DNA of 64,000 bases. It comes from Tabrizicola fusiformis. Lineage in GTDB: Bacteria > Pseudomonadota > Alphaproteobacteria > Rhodobacterales > Rhodobacteraceae. Both the position numbers and the translations under genes were made by a program. This document shows positions 9,839 to 20,600 of the stretch, one piece after another. The notes beneath the pieces were generated by a model, which did no database searches, was not told the DNA's origin, and was given only the letters and a program-made list of their open reading frames with translations. The stretch's first letter is position 1. Each line of letters begins with the position of its first letter. Location: the NCBI RefSeq assembly GCF_013328815.1, contig NZ_JABUHN010000003.1, forward strand, positions 248,001 to 312,000. The letters run 5' to 3'.

Positions 9839-10534
9839 ATGCTGACGCGCAAGCAACTGGAACTCTTGGAGTTCATCCGCACCCGGATGGATGTGGACGG
9901 CGTTCCGCCCTCATTCGACGAAATGAAGGACGCGCTGGACCTGCGGTCCAAATCGGGCATCCACCGGCTGATCACCGCGCTGGAGGAACGGGGCTTCATC
10001 CGCCGCCTTGCCCACCGCGCCCGGGCGCTGGAAATCGTCAAGCTGCCCGAGGCGATGGAACGTGCCGCCTTCAGCCCCCGCGTGATCACTGGCGACAAGG
10101 TGGATGCCCCGCCGCCGCCGCGCGGCGCCCTGCCGGTCGAGGCGGTTCATGCGCTGGAAATCCCGCTGATGGGCCGCATCGCCGCCGGTGTCCCGATCGA
10201 GGCGATCAGCCATGTTTCGGCGCAGGTTGCCGTGCCCGGCTCGATGCTCTCGGGGCGCGGCCAGCATTACGCGCTGGAGGTCAAGGGCGACTCGATGATC
10301 GAAGCCGGGATCAACGATGGAGATATCGTGGTGATCCGCGAACAGGACACTGCCGAGAACGGCGATATCGTGGTGGCACTGGTCGAGGATCACGAGGCGA
10401 CGCTGAAACGCTTCCGTCGCCGCGGCGCCATGATCGCGCTTGAGGCGGCCAATCCGGCCTATGAAACCCGCGTCTTCCCCGACCACATGGTCAAGGTGCA
10501 GGGCCGGCTTGTCGGCCTGATCCGCAGTTACTGA
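9839..10534 (+). CDS. lexA: SOS repressor LexA
   Basis: LexA represses DNA-damage genes and self-cleaves when activated by RecA. The N-terminal winged helix-turn-helix (residues 1-65: [25 protein letters not shown]) is followed by an S24 protease-like domain. The cleavage site is Ala116-Gly117 in GRIAAGVP, the catalytic serine is Ser152 in GDSMIEAGI and the general-base lysine is Lys190 in ATLKRF. Length is 231 aa. A GAAC-N7-GAAC operator precedes it. Its last 44 bases overlap the 3' end of the convergent comEC gene. Confidence 0.98.
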   Translation: MLTRKQLELLEFIRTRMDVDGVPPSFDEMKDALDLRSKSGIHRLITALEERGFIRRLAHRARALEIVKLPEAMERAAFSPRVITGDKVDAPPPPRGALPVEAVHALEIPLMGRIAAGVPIEAISHVSAQVAVPGSMLSGRGQHYALEVKGDSMIEAGINDGDIVVIREQDTAENGDIVVALVEDHEATLKRFRRRGAMIALEAANPAYETRVFPDHMVKVQGRLVGLIRSY

Positions 10535-12623
10535 CACAGATCGGCGCGCGCAGCGGCGTCTGGCCGGTCCAGGCGCGGCGGCCGTTGCGGGTCGGGATCA
10601 GCCAGAGTGCGCCGGCCCGCATCTGCCCGGCAAGGGCGCCGGTCTGCGCCAGCAAGGCGTGGTCGATCACCCTGCAGGGGCCGGTTGCGTGCAGCGGCGC
10701 CGTGCCATCCAGCACGATCAGCCCGCCTGCCGGGCAAAGCCGGGCCAATTCGGCCACCGCCCCCTCCCCGCTCAATACCACGGCGTCGATGCCCGCCAGC
10801 GCAAAGCGGCGCGCCTCTTTCGGGCCAAAGATGCCGGGACGGCGGGCGGCTTCGGCCTGCGTGGCCAGATCGCCATCATTCTCAAGCCAGCTTTCGGCGG
10901 CAAATCCGCCGCCCCGCCCCCGGCTCAGGGCGCGGCCATCCGGCCCCATCACCCCCACCAGCTTGCCATCCTCTGCAATCAGCAGCACCGGACGCTCCAC
11001 CACAGCCCAAAGCGCCAGCCCCGCCAGCAAGGGCAGCGCCGCCAGCAGCCGCAGCCGCCCCCGCCACAGCATGGCCCAGACCCCGGCCAGCGTGATCAGC
11101 GGCAGCACCCATGGCCCCGGCGTCGGCACCGCCGCGACCGAACCGTCCAGCCCGGCAATCCAATGCGCCACGAACAGAATCCAGCGCGCCGCAAGCTCCA
11201 TCACCCAAAGCGCGGGCGTGGCCAGCCCGAGGGGCGCCAGCAGCGCCGCGACCGCGCCCGCCCCCATCAGCACCGACATCACCGGCACCGTCAGCAGGTT
11301 CGCCACCAGCCCGTAGTCGGTGAAACGGTTGAAATGCGCCGCGGCAAAAGGCGCCGTCGCCAGCCCCGCCAGCACCGAGGACAGCACCAGCATGTAAACC
11401 GGCAACAGCCAGCGCGGCAGCTTTTGCCGCGCGATGCCATGGTCCAGCACGCCAAAGCCAGCAATCAGCACCGTCGTCGCCGCGAAGGAAAGCTGAAATC
11501 CCGGCTCCAGCAGGCTTTCGGGCTGCCAGAGCAGCAGCACCGTGCCCGCCAGCGCCACCGACCGCAACGTCAGCGCACGGCGGTCCAGCAGCACCGCCCC
11601 CAGCATGACGGAGACCATCAGAAAGGCCCGCTCGGTCGCCACATTGGCCCCCGAGAGCAAGAGGTAGAAGAGTGCCACGCCAAATGCCACCACCGCCGCC
11701 GCCTTCTTGGCATTGATCCGCAGCGCCAAGGGCGGGATCAGCGCCACCCCGGTCCGGATGAGCAGGAAGACGAAGCCGGTCAGGAAGGCCATGTTCATGC
11801 CCGAAATCGCGAGAAGATGCGACAGGTTGCTGTCGCGCAGCGCTTCGACAGTATCGCGCGAGATGCCGGAACGGTCGCCCGTCATCGCGCCCGAGGCAAA
11901 GGCCCCGGCATCGCCCGGCAGGGTCACCATGATGGCCCGCGACAGATGGCTGCGCAGCCGGTTGATCACTTGCTCCCCAGCTTCCGGTTCGGCCCAGAGA
12001 ACCACCGGGCTGCGGGTATAGCCCGCCGCCCCCAGCCCGTCGAAATAGGCCATGCGCTGAAAGTCGAAGCCCCCCGGCTCAACCGGGGCGGCGGGGGCGG
12101 AAAGCGTGGCCGACAGCAGCACCACCTCCCCGGGCAGCACCTGCGGCTCAGTCCCGTGGACCGAGATGCGGATGCGCAGCGGCGTGCGCTCGGGAGGCAG
12201 ATCTTCCAGCACCACATGGTCCAGCGTCAGCCGCAGCGCATCGGATTGCGAACGGTCGATCTCGATCACCCGGCCCTGCACCGGCCCCCAATAGCTCGCC
12301 TCCAGCACCGGCGCCGCAACAAGGTGCAGCCGCAGCCCGCAGGCCAACGGACCGGCAGCAAGGCAGGCGACACTCACCGCCACAGGATGCAGCAGCTCCG
12401 GCCCCCAGAGCCGCAGGGCCGCCGCCAGCGCCAGCACCGCCAGCGCCGCAAGATAAAATCCCGCCCCCGGCTCCCACGGCAGCGCGAACCAGCCCCCAAT
12501 CCCAAGGCCAAGCAACACCGGCACCCAGCCAAAAAGCGTGCCCCGCGCCGTCTGCAGGCCCTGCAAGGGCCAGAGCAGCGGCCCGCTTCCCTTGGCCACA
12601 AGATGCCGCGCGCCCATGGCCAC
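10491..12623 (-). CDS. comEC: ComEC/Rec2-family competence membrane protein
   Basis: ComEC forms the inner-membrane channel for transforming DNA. The N-terminal part has membrane segments and a DUF4131-type soluble domain; the central competence domain is recognisable by [16 protein letters not shown] followed by many hydrophobic helices. The C-terminal ~180 residues are soluble but show no HxHxDH metallo-beta-lactamase motif, unlike full ComEC proteins. The start could be the first ATG or the one two codons later. The end overlaps lexA by 44 bases in the antisense direction. Competence in this organism is not shown by this gene alone. Confidence 0.88.
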   Translation of the reverse strand: MAMGARHLVAKGSGPLLWPLQGLQTARGTLFGWVPVLLGLGIGGWFALPWEPGAGFYLAALAVLALAAALRLWGPELLHPVAVSVACLAAGPLACGLRLHLVAAPVLEASYWGPVQGRVIEIDRSQSDALRLTLDHVVLEDLPPERTPLRIRISVHGTEPQVLPGEVVLLSATLSAPAAPVEPGGFDFQRMAYFDGLGAAGYTRSPVVLWAEPEAGEQVINRLRSHLSRAIMVTLPGDAGAFASGAMTGDRSGISRDTVEALRDSNLSHLLAISGMNMAFLTGFVFLLIRTGVALIPPLALRINAKKAAAVVAFGVALFYLLLSGANVATERAFLMVSVMLGAVLLDRRALTLRSVALAGTVLLLWQPESLLEPGFQLSFAATTVLIAGFGVLDHGIARQKLPRWLLPVYMLVLSSVLAGLATAPFAAAHFNRFTDYGLVANLLTVPVMSVLMGAGAVAALLAPLGLATPALWVMELAARWILFVAHWIAGLDGSVAAVPTPGPWVLPLITLAGVWAMLWRGRLRLLAALPLLAGLALWAVVERPVLLIAEDGKLVGVMGPDGRALSRGRGGGFAAESWLENDGDLATQAEAARRPGIFGPKEARRFALAGIDAVVLSGEGAVAELARLCPAGGLIVLDGTAPLHATGPCRVIDHALLAQTGALAGQMRAGALWLIPTRNGRRAWTGQTPLRAPICVSNCGSGRQAGPAP

Positions 12624-12701
12624 CTTGTTTCCCGCCCCTTATTTGCCTATTGCTGCCGCCTGATCCTGCCCTCCAGATGGTTTCCAGAAGGTTAACACCC
12701 C

Positions 12702-14105
12702 ATGTCCGCCGCCCAAGTCGTGACCCGCTTTGCCCCCTCGCCCACCGGCTATCTGCATATCGGCGGCGGACGGACAGCGCTGTTCAACTGGCTTTACGCC
12801 CGGGGTCGCGGTGGCAAGTTCCTGCTTCGGATCGAGGATACCGACCGCGAACGCTCCACCCCCGAGGCGACGGCGGCGATCCTGAAAGGGCTGACATGGC
12901 TTGGTCTGGACTGGGACGGCGAGGTGGTCAGCCAGTTCGACCGCAAGGACCGTCATGCCGAGGTGGCACATCAGATGCTGGCGCGCGGCACGGCCTATAA
13001 ATGCTTTTCCACGCCCGAAGAAATCGCCGCCTTCCGCGCCGAAGCCGAGGCGCGCGGCTCTTATGCGGTGTTTCAGAGCCCCTGGCGTGACGCCGACCCG
13101 GCAACCTTCCCCGATGCGCCCTTTGCCATCCGCATGAAAGCGCCGCGCGAAGGCGAAACGCTGATCCGTGACGAGGTTCAGGGGATCGTTACGATCAAGA
13201 ACGAAACTCTGGATGACATGATCGTTCTGCGCTCCGATGGCACCCCGACCTATATGCTTGCCGTGGTGGTCGATGACCACGACATGGGCGTGACCCATGT
13301 CATTCGCGGCGACGACCACCTGAACAACGCCGCGCGCCAGCAGATGGTTTACGATGCCATGGGCTGGGCGGTGCCGGTCTGGGCGCATATCCCGCTAATC
13401 CACGGGCCGGACGGCAAGAAGCTGTCGAAACGCCACGGCGCGACCGGGGTCGAGGAATATCAGGCCATGGGCTATCCCGCCGCGGGGATGCGCAACTACC
13501 TCACCCGGCTGGGCTGGGCGCATGGCGATGCCGAAATCTTCTCGACCGATGAGGCGAAGAAGATGTTCAACCTTGAGGGAATCGGTCGCGCACCGGCGCG
13601 GCTGGATTTCAAGAAGCTGGAAAACACCTGCGGCCATCACATGTCGATGATGCCCGATGCTGCGCTGCTGCATGAATTGGAGAGGTTTCTGACCGCCGCC
13701 GGTCGCCCTACCCTGACCGGGGCGCAGCGCGACCTGCTGTCGCGGGCGCTTTACTGCGTCAAGGACCGGGCAAAAACCTTCCCGGAACTTATTGAAAAGG
13801 CACATTTTGCGCTGACTTCGCGGCCCATCGTCGCCGATGATGCCTCGGCAAAGGCGCTGGACGCGGTATCCCGTGGTATACTGAAATCGTTGACGCCGCG
13901 ACTGCAAAATGCTAGCTGGACAAAGGACGCGCTGGAAGCAATCCTCACCGATGTCGCTGCTGAACACGGCATGGGTTTCGGCAAACTGGCACAGCCCCTG
14001 CGGGCTGCGCTGGCGGGTCGCAGCGCCACGCCAAGCGTTTATGACATGATGCTGGTCATCGGTCAGGACGAGACGATCGCAAGGCTGGAGGACGCGGCGG
14101 CCTGA
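12702..14105 (+). CDS. gltX: Glutamate-tRNA ligase
   Basis: GltX charges tRNA(Glu). This is a class-I synthetase of 467 aa with the HIGH-type motif HIGG at residues 19-22 and KLSKR at 240-244, then an anticodon-binding helical domain. It starts 78 bases from the divergent comEC start. Some alphaproteobacteria carry two gltX copies that differ in tRNA specificity; which type this is cannot be decided by eye. It is followed by gltA on the same strand. Confidence 0.97.
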   Translation: MSAAQVVTRFAPSPTGYLHIGGGRTALFNWLYARGRGGKFLLRIEDTDRERSTPEATAAILKGLTWLGLDWDGEVVSQFDRKDRHAEVAHQMLARGTAYKCFSTPEEIAAFRAEAEARGSYAVFQSPWRDADPATFPDAPFAIRMKAPREGETLIRDEVQGIVTIKNETLDDMIVLRSDGTPTYMLAVVVDDHDMGVTHVIRGDDHLNNAARQQMVYDAMGWAVPVWAHIPLIHGPDGKKLSKRHGATGVEEYQAMGYPAAGMRNYLTRLGWAHGDAEIFSTDEAKKMFNLEGIGRAPARLDFKKLENTCGHHMSMMPDAALLHELERFLTAAGRPTLTGAQRDLLSRALYCVKDRAKTFPELIEKAHFALTSRPIVADDASAKALDAVSRGILKSLTPRLQNASWTKDALEAILTDVAAEHGMGFGKLAQPLRAALAGRSATPSVYDMMLVIGQDETIARLEDAAA

Positions 14106-14178
14106 AAAGGCCCACCCTCTGGCGGACAGGATAGCGCATCGGGGCGGCCCCCCCGATGCCAGACAGGGGGACTGACAC

Positions 14179-15474
14179 ATGGCTGAACCGACCCGCATTG
14201 CCAAGCTTGAGCTGGACGGCAAGTCCTATGACCTGCCCGTTCACTCGCCGACGCTTGGCCCGGATGTGCTGGATATCCGCAAGCTCTATGGCGAGGCGGA
14301 TGTCTTCACCTTCGACCCCGGCTTTACCTCGACCGCGGCCTGCGAAAGCGCCATCACCTTCATCGACGGCGATCTGGGCGAGCTGCTGCACCGCGGCTAT
14401 CCGATCGAGCAACTGGCCGAAAAGTCGTCCTATCTGGAACTGTGTTTCCTGCTGCTCTACGGCGAACTGCCGACCGCCGGCCAATTGGCCGACTTTGAGG
14501 CCCGCGTGACCAAGCACACCATGGTCCACGAGCAGATGCACAACTTCTTCCGCGGCTTCCGCCGCGACGCGCACCCGATGGCCACCATGGTCGGCGTGGT
14601 CGGCGCGATGTCGGCCTTCTATCATGACTCGCTGGACATCAACGACGCATGGCAGCGCGAAGTTGCGGCCATCCGCATGATCGCCAAACTGCCGACCATC
14701 GCGGCCATGGCCTACAAATATTCGGTCGGCCAGCCCTTCGTTTACCCGAAGAACTCGCTCTCCTATGCCGGCAACTTCCTGCACATGTGCTTTGCCGTCC
14801 CGGCCGAAGACTATGTGGTGAACCCGATCCTCGCCAAGGCGATGGACCGGATCATGATGCTGCACGCTGATCACGAGCAGAACGCCTCGACCTCGACCGT
14901 GCGTCTGGCCGGGTCTTCGGGCGCCAATCCCTTTGCCTGCATCGCGGCGGGCATCGCCTGCCTCTGGGGTCCGGCCCATGGCGGCGCCAATCAGGCTTGC
15001 CTTGAGATGCTGCGCGAAATCGGCTCGGTTGATCGGATCCCGGAATATATCGCCAAGGCCAAGGACAAGAATTCGGGCTTCCGCCTGATGGGCTTCGGCC
15101 ACCGCGTCTACAAGAACTTCGACCCGCGCGCCAAGGTGATGAAGCAATCGGCGGATGAAGTCCTCGGCCTTCTGGGCATCGAAAACAACCCGACGCTGCA
15201 AGTTGCCAAGGAACTGGAGCGGATCGCGCTGGAAGACGATTACTTCGTCTCGAAGAAGCTGTATCCGAACGTCGATTTCTATTCGGGCATCATTCTGGAT
15301 GCGATGGGCTTCCCGACCTCGATGTTCACCCCGATCTTTGCCATCTCGCGCACCGTCGGCTGGATCAGCCAGTGGAAAGAGATGATCGGCGAAAAGAACC
15401 AGAAGATCGGCCGCCCGCGCCAGCTTTATGTCGGCGCCCCGAAGCGCGACTATGTGGATGTCCGCCACCGCTGA
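14179..15474 (+). CDS. gltA: Citrate synthase
   Basis: GltA condenses acetyl-CoA and oxaloacetate to citrate at the entry of the TCA cycle. This is the long hexameric Gram-negative type, 431 aa, with an N-terminal beta domain. Catalytic motifs are [30 protein letters not shown] and NVDFYSGI, holding the two histidines and the aspartate. It lies 73 bases after gltX and has a long hairpin just after the stop, so it probably ends the transcript. Confidence 0.98.
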   Translation: MAEPTRIAKLELDGKSYDLPVHSPTLGPDVLDIRKLYGEADVFTFDPGFTSTAACESAITFIDGDLGELLHRGYPIEQLAEKSSYLELCFLLLYGELPTAGQLADFEARVTKHTMVHEQMHNFFRGFRRDAHPMATMVGVVGAMSAFYHDSLDINDAWQREVAAIRMIAKLPTIAAMAYKYSVGQPFVYPKNSLSYAGNFLHMCFAVPAEDYVVNPILAKAMDRIMMLHADHEQNASTSTVRLAGSSGANPFACIAAGIACLWGPAHGGANQACLEMLREIGSVDRIPEYIAKAKDKNSGFRLMGFGHRVYKNFDPRAKVMKQSADEVLGLLGIENNPTLQVAKELERIALEDDYFVSKKLYPNVDFYSGIILDAMGFPTSMFTPIFAISRTVGWISQWKEMIGEKNQKIGRPRQLYVGAPKRDYVDVRHR

Positions 15475-15497
15475 AACGCGCCCTTGCGCTCAGGCAT

Positions 15498-15530
15498 GAA
15501 AGCCGCTTCCCTGCCCGGGAGGCGGCTTTC
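15498..15530 (+). terminator. Hairpin after gltA
   Basis: GAAAGCCGCTTCCC (15498-15511) pairs with GGGAGGCGGCTTTC (15517-15530), 14 bp with one G-U pair and a five-base loop, beginning 24 bases after the gltA stop. There is no clear T-run, so it may be a terminator or an mRNA 3'-end stabiliser. Confidence 0.7.
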
Positions 15531-15540
15531 CAATTGCCCT

Positions 15541-15583
15541 TCCTGAAATACTCCACGGGGGTCCGGGGGTGTGAAACCCCCGG
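15541..15583. repeat. Intergenic palindromic repeat (head B, inverted orientation)
   Basis: Contains TCCTGAAATACTCCACGGGG and GTCCGGGGGTGTGAAACCCC, the reverse complement of the head-B module seen at 5825 and 51230. The tail matches the one at 44085-44105 (GAGTATTTCAGGAAGG) rather than the one at 5825, so the heads and tails are mixed between copies. Confidence 0.8.
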
Positions 15584-15592
15584 TCGCGGCCA

Positions 15593-16327
15593 ATGACAGA
15601 CACCGGACCAAGCCAGCGCATCGCGGCACTCGACCTGTTGCGCAGCGCTGCCCTTCTGGGCATGGCCAGCTATCACTTCGTCTATGACCTGCAAATGCAC
15701 GGGCTGGTGCCGCCCGGCTTTGCGGTGCAGGGCTTTTTCTACTGGCACGCCCGCACCGTCGCCTCGACCTTCCTGATGCTGGCCGGGCTGGGGATTTGGC
15801 TGGCGCATGGGCGGGGCATCCGCTGGCCCGCCTTCTGGCGCCGCATGGCCAAGGTCGGCGGTGCCGCGGCACTGGTCAGCGTGGCGACCTATATCGCGCT
15901 GCCGGAATGGTGGGTTTTCTTCGGCATCCTGCATTGCATCGCGCTTGGCAGCCTCTTGGCCCTGCCCTTCCTGCGGCTGCCCGCGCCGGTGACACTGGCG
16001 GCGGGGGCTTTCGTGGTCTGGGCCTCTTACACGCTGGCCACCCCGGCGATGAACGCGCCGCTGCTGCGGTTCATCGGGTTGCAGACCGTTCCGACGATGA
16101 CCGTGGATTTCGAGCCGCTTTTTCCGTGGTTCGGCCCGATCCTGATCGGGTTGGGCATCGGGCAATTGGGCAGCCGCCTTGGGCTGTGGACATGGGCGGC
16201 GCGCTGGAACGCGCCCGCTTGGCTGCGTGCGCTGGGTTGGCCCGGGCGGCACAGCCTTGCGGTTTACCTGCTGCACCAGCCCATTCTGTTCGGTCTGGTC
16301 GGGCTTTGGGCCGGAACGCTTTGGTAA
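15593..16327 (+). CDS. DUF1624 / heparan-alpha-glucosaminide N-acetyltransferase-like membrane protein
   Basis: A 244-aa multi-spanning protein beginning RIAALDLLRSAALLGMASYH, the signature of the DUF1624 family related to the catalytic domain of HGSNAT membrane acyltransferases. About seven hydrophobic helices follow, with GRHSLAVYLLHQPILFGL near the end, as in this family. A role in acylating an envelope sugar is possible, but no substrate is indicated. It starts right after the repeat and is followed by exbB with an 85-base gap. Confidence 0.82.
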   Translation: MTDTGPSQRIAALDLLRSAALLGMASYHFVYDLQMHGLVPPGFAVQGFFYWHARTVASTFLMLAGLGIWLAHGRGIRWPAFWRRMAKVGGAAALVSVATYIALPEWWVFFGILHCIALGSLLALPFLRLPAPVTLAAGAFVVWASYTLATPAMNAPLLRFIGLQTVPTMTVDFEPLFPWFGPILIGLGIGQLGSRLGLWTWAARWNAPAWLRALGWPGRHSLAVYLLHQPILFGLVGLWAGTLW

Positions 16328-16412
16328 GCCAGCGGCGCAGAAAGATTCCGGGTTCACCCCGGCGCAAAAGCCGCTATAACGCCGCCATATCAGACAAAAA
16401 GACTCGGACATA

Positions 16413-17372
16413 ATGGCGCAGCTTCTCACCTCCACCGCCCGGATTGCGGCCTGCCTTCTGGCACTGGCCGCCGCCCCCGTGCTGGCCCAGACCGAGCCCC
16501 AGACTGCACCCCAGACTGCGCCCGCGCCGGTGGTTGAGGCCCCCACCGCCCCGCCGCCGCCCGCAGCGGATACTGCCCCCACCGCGCCGCAAGCCGAAGC
16601 GGCCCTGCCGGAAACCGGGCAAGCCGGCATCGGACAACCGGCGGCAACTCCATCCGCCCCGGCGACATCCGCCGCCCGCCCCCTGCCGCATGAACTCTCG
16701 CCGTGGCGGATGTTCATGGATGCCGACATCATCGTGAAGGCGGTGATGGCCAGCCTCGCCTTTGCGACCTTCCTGTGTTTCACGGTGCTGGTCTACAAGG
16801 CGGCCGAACTGGCACTGGCCCGCGGCCGGTTGCGCAGCGCGCTGGCCCATCTGCGCGCCGCCCAGACCCTGCCCGAGGCCGCCGCTGCCTTTGGCACCCG
16901 CCGCGACCCCGCCGCCTTTATGGCGCAGGCCGCGCTGGAAGAGTTGCGCCGCTCCGAAGCCGCGCTGGACGCCGCCGGACCGGAGGGGGTCAAGGAACGC
17001 ACCCGCTCGATCCTCGAACGGACCGAGGCGCAGGCAGGTCGCCATCTGATGCGCGGCACCGGGCTTTTGGCCACCATCGGCTCGACCGCGCCCTTCGTCG
17101 GGCTGTTCGGCACGGTCTGGGGCATCATGAACGCCTTCATCGGCATTTCGCAGGCGCAGACCACCAATCTGGCCGTGGTCGCCCCCGGCATTGCCGAGGC
17201 GCTCTTGGCCACCGCCATCGGCCTTGTCGCGGCCATTCCGGCGGTGGTGATCTACAACCATTTCGCCCGCGCCATCACCGGCTATCGTCAGGCGCTGGCC
17301 GATGCGGCAGCCGCGGTGGAGCGGCTCTTGTCGCGTGACCTCGACTTCCGCAAGCTGGCGGGCGGGGGCTGA
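16413..17372 (+). CDS. exbB: TonB-system energiser ExbB
   Basis: ExbB is the proton-channel scaffold of the TonB energy transducer. The 319-aa protein has a signal-like N-terminus, a Pro/Ala-rich periplasmic extension of about 90 residues, and the MotA/TolQ/ExbB core: [39 protein letters not shown] and [20 protein letters not shown]. The long N-terminal extension is typical of the ExbB type that works with TonB rather than TolQ. It is 1 base from exbD. Confidence 0.93.
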   Translation: MAQLLTSTARIAACLLALAAAPVLAQTEPQTAPQTAPAPVVEAPTAPPPPAADTAPTAPQAEAALPETGQAGIGQPAATPSAPATSAARPLPHELSPWRMFMDADIIVKAVMASLAFATFLCFTVLVYKAAELALARGRLRSALAHLRAAQTLPEAAAAFGTRRDPAAFMAQAALEELRRSEAALDAAGPEGVKERTRSILERTEAQAGRHLMRGTGLLATIGSTAPFVGLFGTVWGIMNAFIGISQAQTTNLAVVAPGIAEALLATAIGLVAAIPAVVIYNHFARAITGYRQALADAAAAVERLLSRDLDFRKLAGGG

Positions 17373-17373
17373 G

Positions 17374-17796
17374 ATGGCCGGGGGCATCCGCAATTCGGGC
17401 GACGAGCTGACCGAGAATCACGAGATCAACGTCACGCCCTTTATCGACGTGATGCTGGTTCTTCTGATCATCTTCATGGTGGCGGCGCCGCTTGCGACAG
17501 TGGATGTGCCCGTTGACCTGCCCGCCTCCACCGCGCAGGCGCGCGAACGGCCCGATGAGCCGCTGTATCTGTCGGTGCAGGCCGACCGCAGCCTGTCGGT
17601 CGGCGATACGCCGGTGACGCCCGAGGCGCTGGGGGCGGCGCTTGATGCCGCGACCGGCGGCGACCGCGAGACGCGGATTTTCCTGCGCGCCGATCAGGCC
17701 CTGCCCTATGGCGAGGTGATGGGCGTGATGGATGCGCTGCGCGCCGCTGGTTACCTGAAAATCGCGCTCGTAGGGCTGGAAGGGGCGGCGCCATGA
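17374..17796 (+). CDS. exbD: TonB-system energiser ExbD
   Basis: ExbD is the single-span partner of ExbB; its membrane aspartate carries the proton path. The start ATG 17374 follows the exbB stop by one base and gives a 140-aa protein: [20 protein letters not shown] places the essential Asp at residue 25, followed by a periplasmic domain. It overlaps tonB by 4 bases. Confidence 0.95.
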   Translation: MAGGIRNSGDELTENHEINVTPFIDVMLVLLIIFMVAAPLATVDVPVDLPASTAQARERPDEPLYLSVQADRSLSVGDTPVTPEALGAALDAATGGDRETRIFLRADQALPYGEVMGVMDALRAAGYLKIALVGLEGAAP

Positions 17797-18596
17797 CCGA
17801 CTGGACCGCCCATCGCCAGGCCGGAATGCGGCTGATGGAAAGCCTGTCGTGGCTGGCGGCGGCGGCACTTGTGCTGGTGCTGGCGGCCAGCAGCGTGGCA
17901 CTGGCGCTCTGGCTGGATCAGCGCGCGGGCGCGGGTCAGGCGCAGACGGTGTTGATCGACCTGCCCCCCCTGCCCCCGGCCGAGGCGGTAGCTGACGACC
18001 CCGGCCCGCAGCCGGATGCGGCCACCACCCTGCCCGCCGCCCCGCCGCCTCCGCCGCCCGCCGCCGATGACCGGCCCGAGGCGCAGGAGGCGGATGATAC
18101 CCCCGAACTGGCCGAGGCCCCCCCGGCGCCCGAACTGACCCCGACCGAGGCGCAGCCGCGTGCCGATGTCGCCCTGCCCGAACCGCCGAAAGCGGAACCG
18201 CAGGAAAAGCCGGTGGAAAAGGCCAAGGCCCCGGTCAAGAAGAAGAAAAAAGCCGAGCCAAAGCCCGAGGCGGCCGCCCCCGCCGCCAAATCCGGCGCCA
18301 TGGCGGCTGCGGGCAATGCCGCACCCGCCGATGCGATGAAGAAATGGGTTTCCTCGGCGCAGCGGCAATTGGCCCGCCACATGCAGCGCAAGAACTATGA
18401 CGGCAGGGGCGAGGTGCGATTGCTGTTCTCGGTCGCCGCCTCGGGCGCAATCACCGGCGTTTCGCTGCAAGGCTCCAGCGGGGACGCCGCGCTGGACGCC
18501 GCCATTCTGGCGCAGGGCCGCCGCGCGCCCTCCCTGCCCCCCAAGCCCGACGGCACCGCCGGGCAACTGGTGCTGCCGGTCCGCTCAAAAGGTTAA
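17793..18596 (+). CDS. tonB: Energy transducer TonB
   Basis: TonB spans the periplasm to drive outer-membrane receptors. An N-terminal membrane segment (about residues 15-42) is followed by a Pro/Glu/Ala-rich stretch, a KKKKK patch, and a C-terminal TonB domain with RHMQRKNYDGRGEVRLLFSV and GAITGVSLQGSSGDAALDAA. Length is 267 aa. It ends 4 bases into a convergent small membrane gene. No TonB-dependent receptor is present in the window. Confidence 0.93.
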   Translation: MTDWTAHRQAGMRLMESLSWLAAAALVLVLAASSVALALWLDQRAGAGQAQTVLIDLPPLPPAEAVADDPGPQPDAATTLPAAPPPPPPAADDRPEAQEADDTPELAEAPPAPELTPTEAQPRADVALPEPPKAEPQEKPVEKAKAPVKKKKKAEPKPEAAAPAAKSGAMAAAGNAAPADAMKKWVSSAQRQLARHMQRKNYDGRGEVRLLFSVAASGAITGVSLQGSSGDAALDAAILAQGRRAPSLPPKPDGTAGQLVLPVRSKG

Positions 18597-18994
18597 AGCG
18601 GGAAAACCCGCCCCAGAACCGCCCGCAGCACCAGAAGCGCCACGATGCCGAAGGGCAGCGCGATTTCGGTCTGCGCCATCTCACCCGCGATTGCCCCCGA
18701 CGCCGCCCCGATCGCCAGCGCGGGAAGCCAGCCGAACCAGCCCAGCCGCAGCGCCGCCCAGACCGGCGGCAGCGCCAACAGCCAGCCGACCCACGAAAAG
18801 AGCGGCGAGAAGGTCAGCGCATTGGCGGTGAACCAGACGCCAAGGCCCAGATCGGCCCATGTCCTGCCGATCACCATATACATCGCCAACCCGAACAGGC
18901 CGATAAAGACCGGCGCGGCCCAAAGCGCCGCCACCGCCAGCAAAAGCGGCGGCAACGGCACCGGATGAAGGGGCGCACTGCGCAACAGGCCCAT
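18593..18994 (-). CDS. Small hypothetical integral membrane protein
   Basis: A 133-aa protein made almost entirely of hydrophobic helices (about four), with a short N-terminal cytoplasmic tail. I do not recognise a family. It follows tldD on the same strand with a 3-base gap, so it is probably co-expressed. Its last four bases overlap the convergent tonB end. Codon usage looks like its neighbours. Confidence 0.7.
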   Translation of the reverse strand: MGLLRSAPLHPVPLPPLLLAVAALWAAPVFIGLFGLAMYMVIGRTWADLGLGVWFTANALTFSPLFSWVGWLLALPPVWAALRLGWFGWLPALAIGAASGAIAGEMAQTEIALPFGIVALLVLRAVLGRVFPL

Positions 18995-18997
18995 GGT

Positions 18998-20419
18998 TCA
19001 GGCCGCCTGCCCGCCAACCGTCAGCCCGCGGATCAGCAGGGTCGGCTGACCCACGCCGACCGGCACCCATTGCCCGGCCTTGCCGCAATTGCCGATGCCC
19101 GGGTCCAGCGCCATATCATTGCCGATGGCGCGAATGCCTTTCAACGCCGTCGCCCCGTCGCCGATCAGGGTGGCCCCCTTCACCGCCTCGCCCACCACGC
19201 CATTGCGGACGCGGTAAGCCTCGGTGCAGGAAAACACGAACTTGCCGTTGGTGATATCCACCTGCCCGCCGCCAAAGCCCACGGCCCAGATGCCGTCCTT
19301 CAGGCTGGCCACGATCCCGGCGGGATCGTCCTTGCCGCCCAGCATATAGGTGTTGGTCATCCGCGGCATCGGGATATGGGCAAAGCTTTCGCGCCGCCCG
19401 TTGCCGGTGGGGGCCACGCCCATCAGGCGGGCATTCTGGCGGTCCTGCATATAGCCCACCAGCACGCCATCCTCGATCAGCACATTGCGGGCCGAGGGTG
19501 TGCCCTCGTCATCGAACGAGATGCTGCCGCGCCGGTCGGGGATGGTGCCATCGTCCAGCACCGTCACCCCACGCGCGGCAATCTGTTGCCCCATCAGGCC
19601 CGCGAAGGCCGAGGTTTTCTTGCGGTTGAAATCGCCCTCAAGCCCGTGGCCGATCGCCTCATGCAGCAAGATCCCCGGCCAACCCGGGCCAAGGACCACA
19701 TCCATCACCCCGGCGGGCGCGGCCACCGCACCCAGATTGACCAGCGCAATCCGCAGCGCCTCGCGCAGCATCGGCTGCCAGGTGCCCGGCTCCATCAGCC
19801 GGGCAAGGCCATAGCGCCCGCCGCTTCCGGTGCCGCCCTGTTCGCGGCGGCCATTCTCCTCGACGATGACCGAGACATTGATCCGCGCCATCGGCCGCAC
19901 GTCGCGCAGCAAAAGCCCTTCGGGCCGCAGGATTTCCACCTCCTGCAAGCCGGCGCTGATCGTGGCGGAAACCTGCACGATGCGGGGGTCCAGCGCCCGC
20001 GCCCAGGCATCCATCTCTTTCAGAAGGTCGATCTTTCCGGCGAAACTGGCATCCGCCATCGGGTCGGCATCGGAGTAAAGCCGCAGGTTGGTGCCCTGCG
20101 GCGGGGCCGCCAGCACACCGCCGCCATCGCCCACCGCAAGCCGCGCCGTTTCCGACGCGCGTTTCAGCGCGGATTCCGAAATTTCGGTGGAATGGGCATA
20201 GCCGGCCACCTCGCCGCGCACGGCGCGCAGGCCAAAGCCTTCGGAGGCGTCATAGCTTGCCGTGCGGATGCGGCCATCGTCCAGAACGATGGCCTCGGAA
20301 CGCCGCCGTTCCAGAAAAAGCTCGCCGTCATCGGCGCCCGCGGTCGCCGCGCGCAGCACCGCCAGCGCCTGCGTCTGATCCAGCAGAGTCTCGAAGGGGC
20401 GGAAGGGGGTATCGTCCAT
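18998..20419 (-). CDS. tldD: Metalloprotease TldD
   Basis: TldD, usually paired with TldE/PmbA, degrades or matures small peptides (microcin B17, CcdA in E. coli). The HEAIGH zinc motif has its histidines at about residues 253 and 257, and GLEGDFNRKKTSAF follows, as in the family. The MDDTPFRPF start is preferred because GAAAGG lies six bases before it; an ATG eight codons upstream is also possible. TldE is not in the window. It is divergent from ctaC. Confidence 0.94.
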   Translation of the reverse strand: MDDTPFRPFETLLDQTQALAVLRAATAGADDGELFLERRRSEAIVLDDGRIRTASYDASEGFGLRAVRGEVAGYAHSTEISESALKRASETARLAVGDGGGVLAAPPQGTNLRLYSDADPMADASFAGKIDLLKEMDAWARALDPRIVQVSATISAGLQEVEILRPEGLLLRDVRPMARINVSVIVEENGRREQGGTGSGGRYGLARLMEPGTWQPMLREALRIALVNLGAVAAPAGVMDVVLGPGWPGILLHEAIGHGLEGDFNRKKTSAFAGLMGQQIAARGVTVLDDGTIPDRRGSISFDDEGTPSARNVLIEDGVLVGYMQDRQNARLMGVAPTGNGRRESFAHIPMPRMTNTYMLGGKDDPAGIVASLKDGIWAVGFGGGQVDITNGKFVFSCTEAYRVRNGVVGEAVKGATLIGDGATALKGIRAIGNDMALDPGIGNCGKAGQWVPVGVGQPTLLIRGLTVGGQAA

Positions 20420-20600
20420 CGGGGCCTTTCGCAGGCGCAGCATTGATCTGTGTCAAATGGCGCCAGTTTGTCGCACGGTTTCTCTTGTTCTGACCCGCCT
20501 AATATGGTTTCAGATCAGAAGGAAACAACGGGATTCTGCCTCATTGCAAGGCAGGGCCGCAATGGGTAGCGAAAACGCCACCAAGTAACGGGAATTGAAG

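Noticed and set aside
10659-12695. A 678-codon open frame opposite comEC
   Set aside because: Composition is Gln/Arg/His-rich with no recognisable motif; comEC on the other strand explains the region.
20444-20600. Promoter for the cta operon (TAATAT near 20500)
   Set aside because: No -35 box at a sensible distance; reported as unproven rather than listed.
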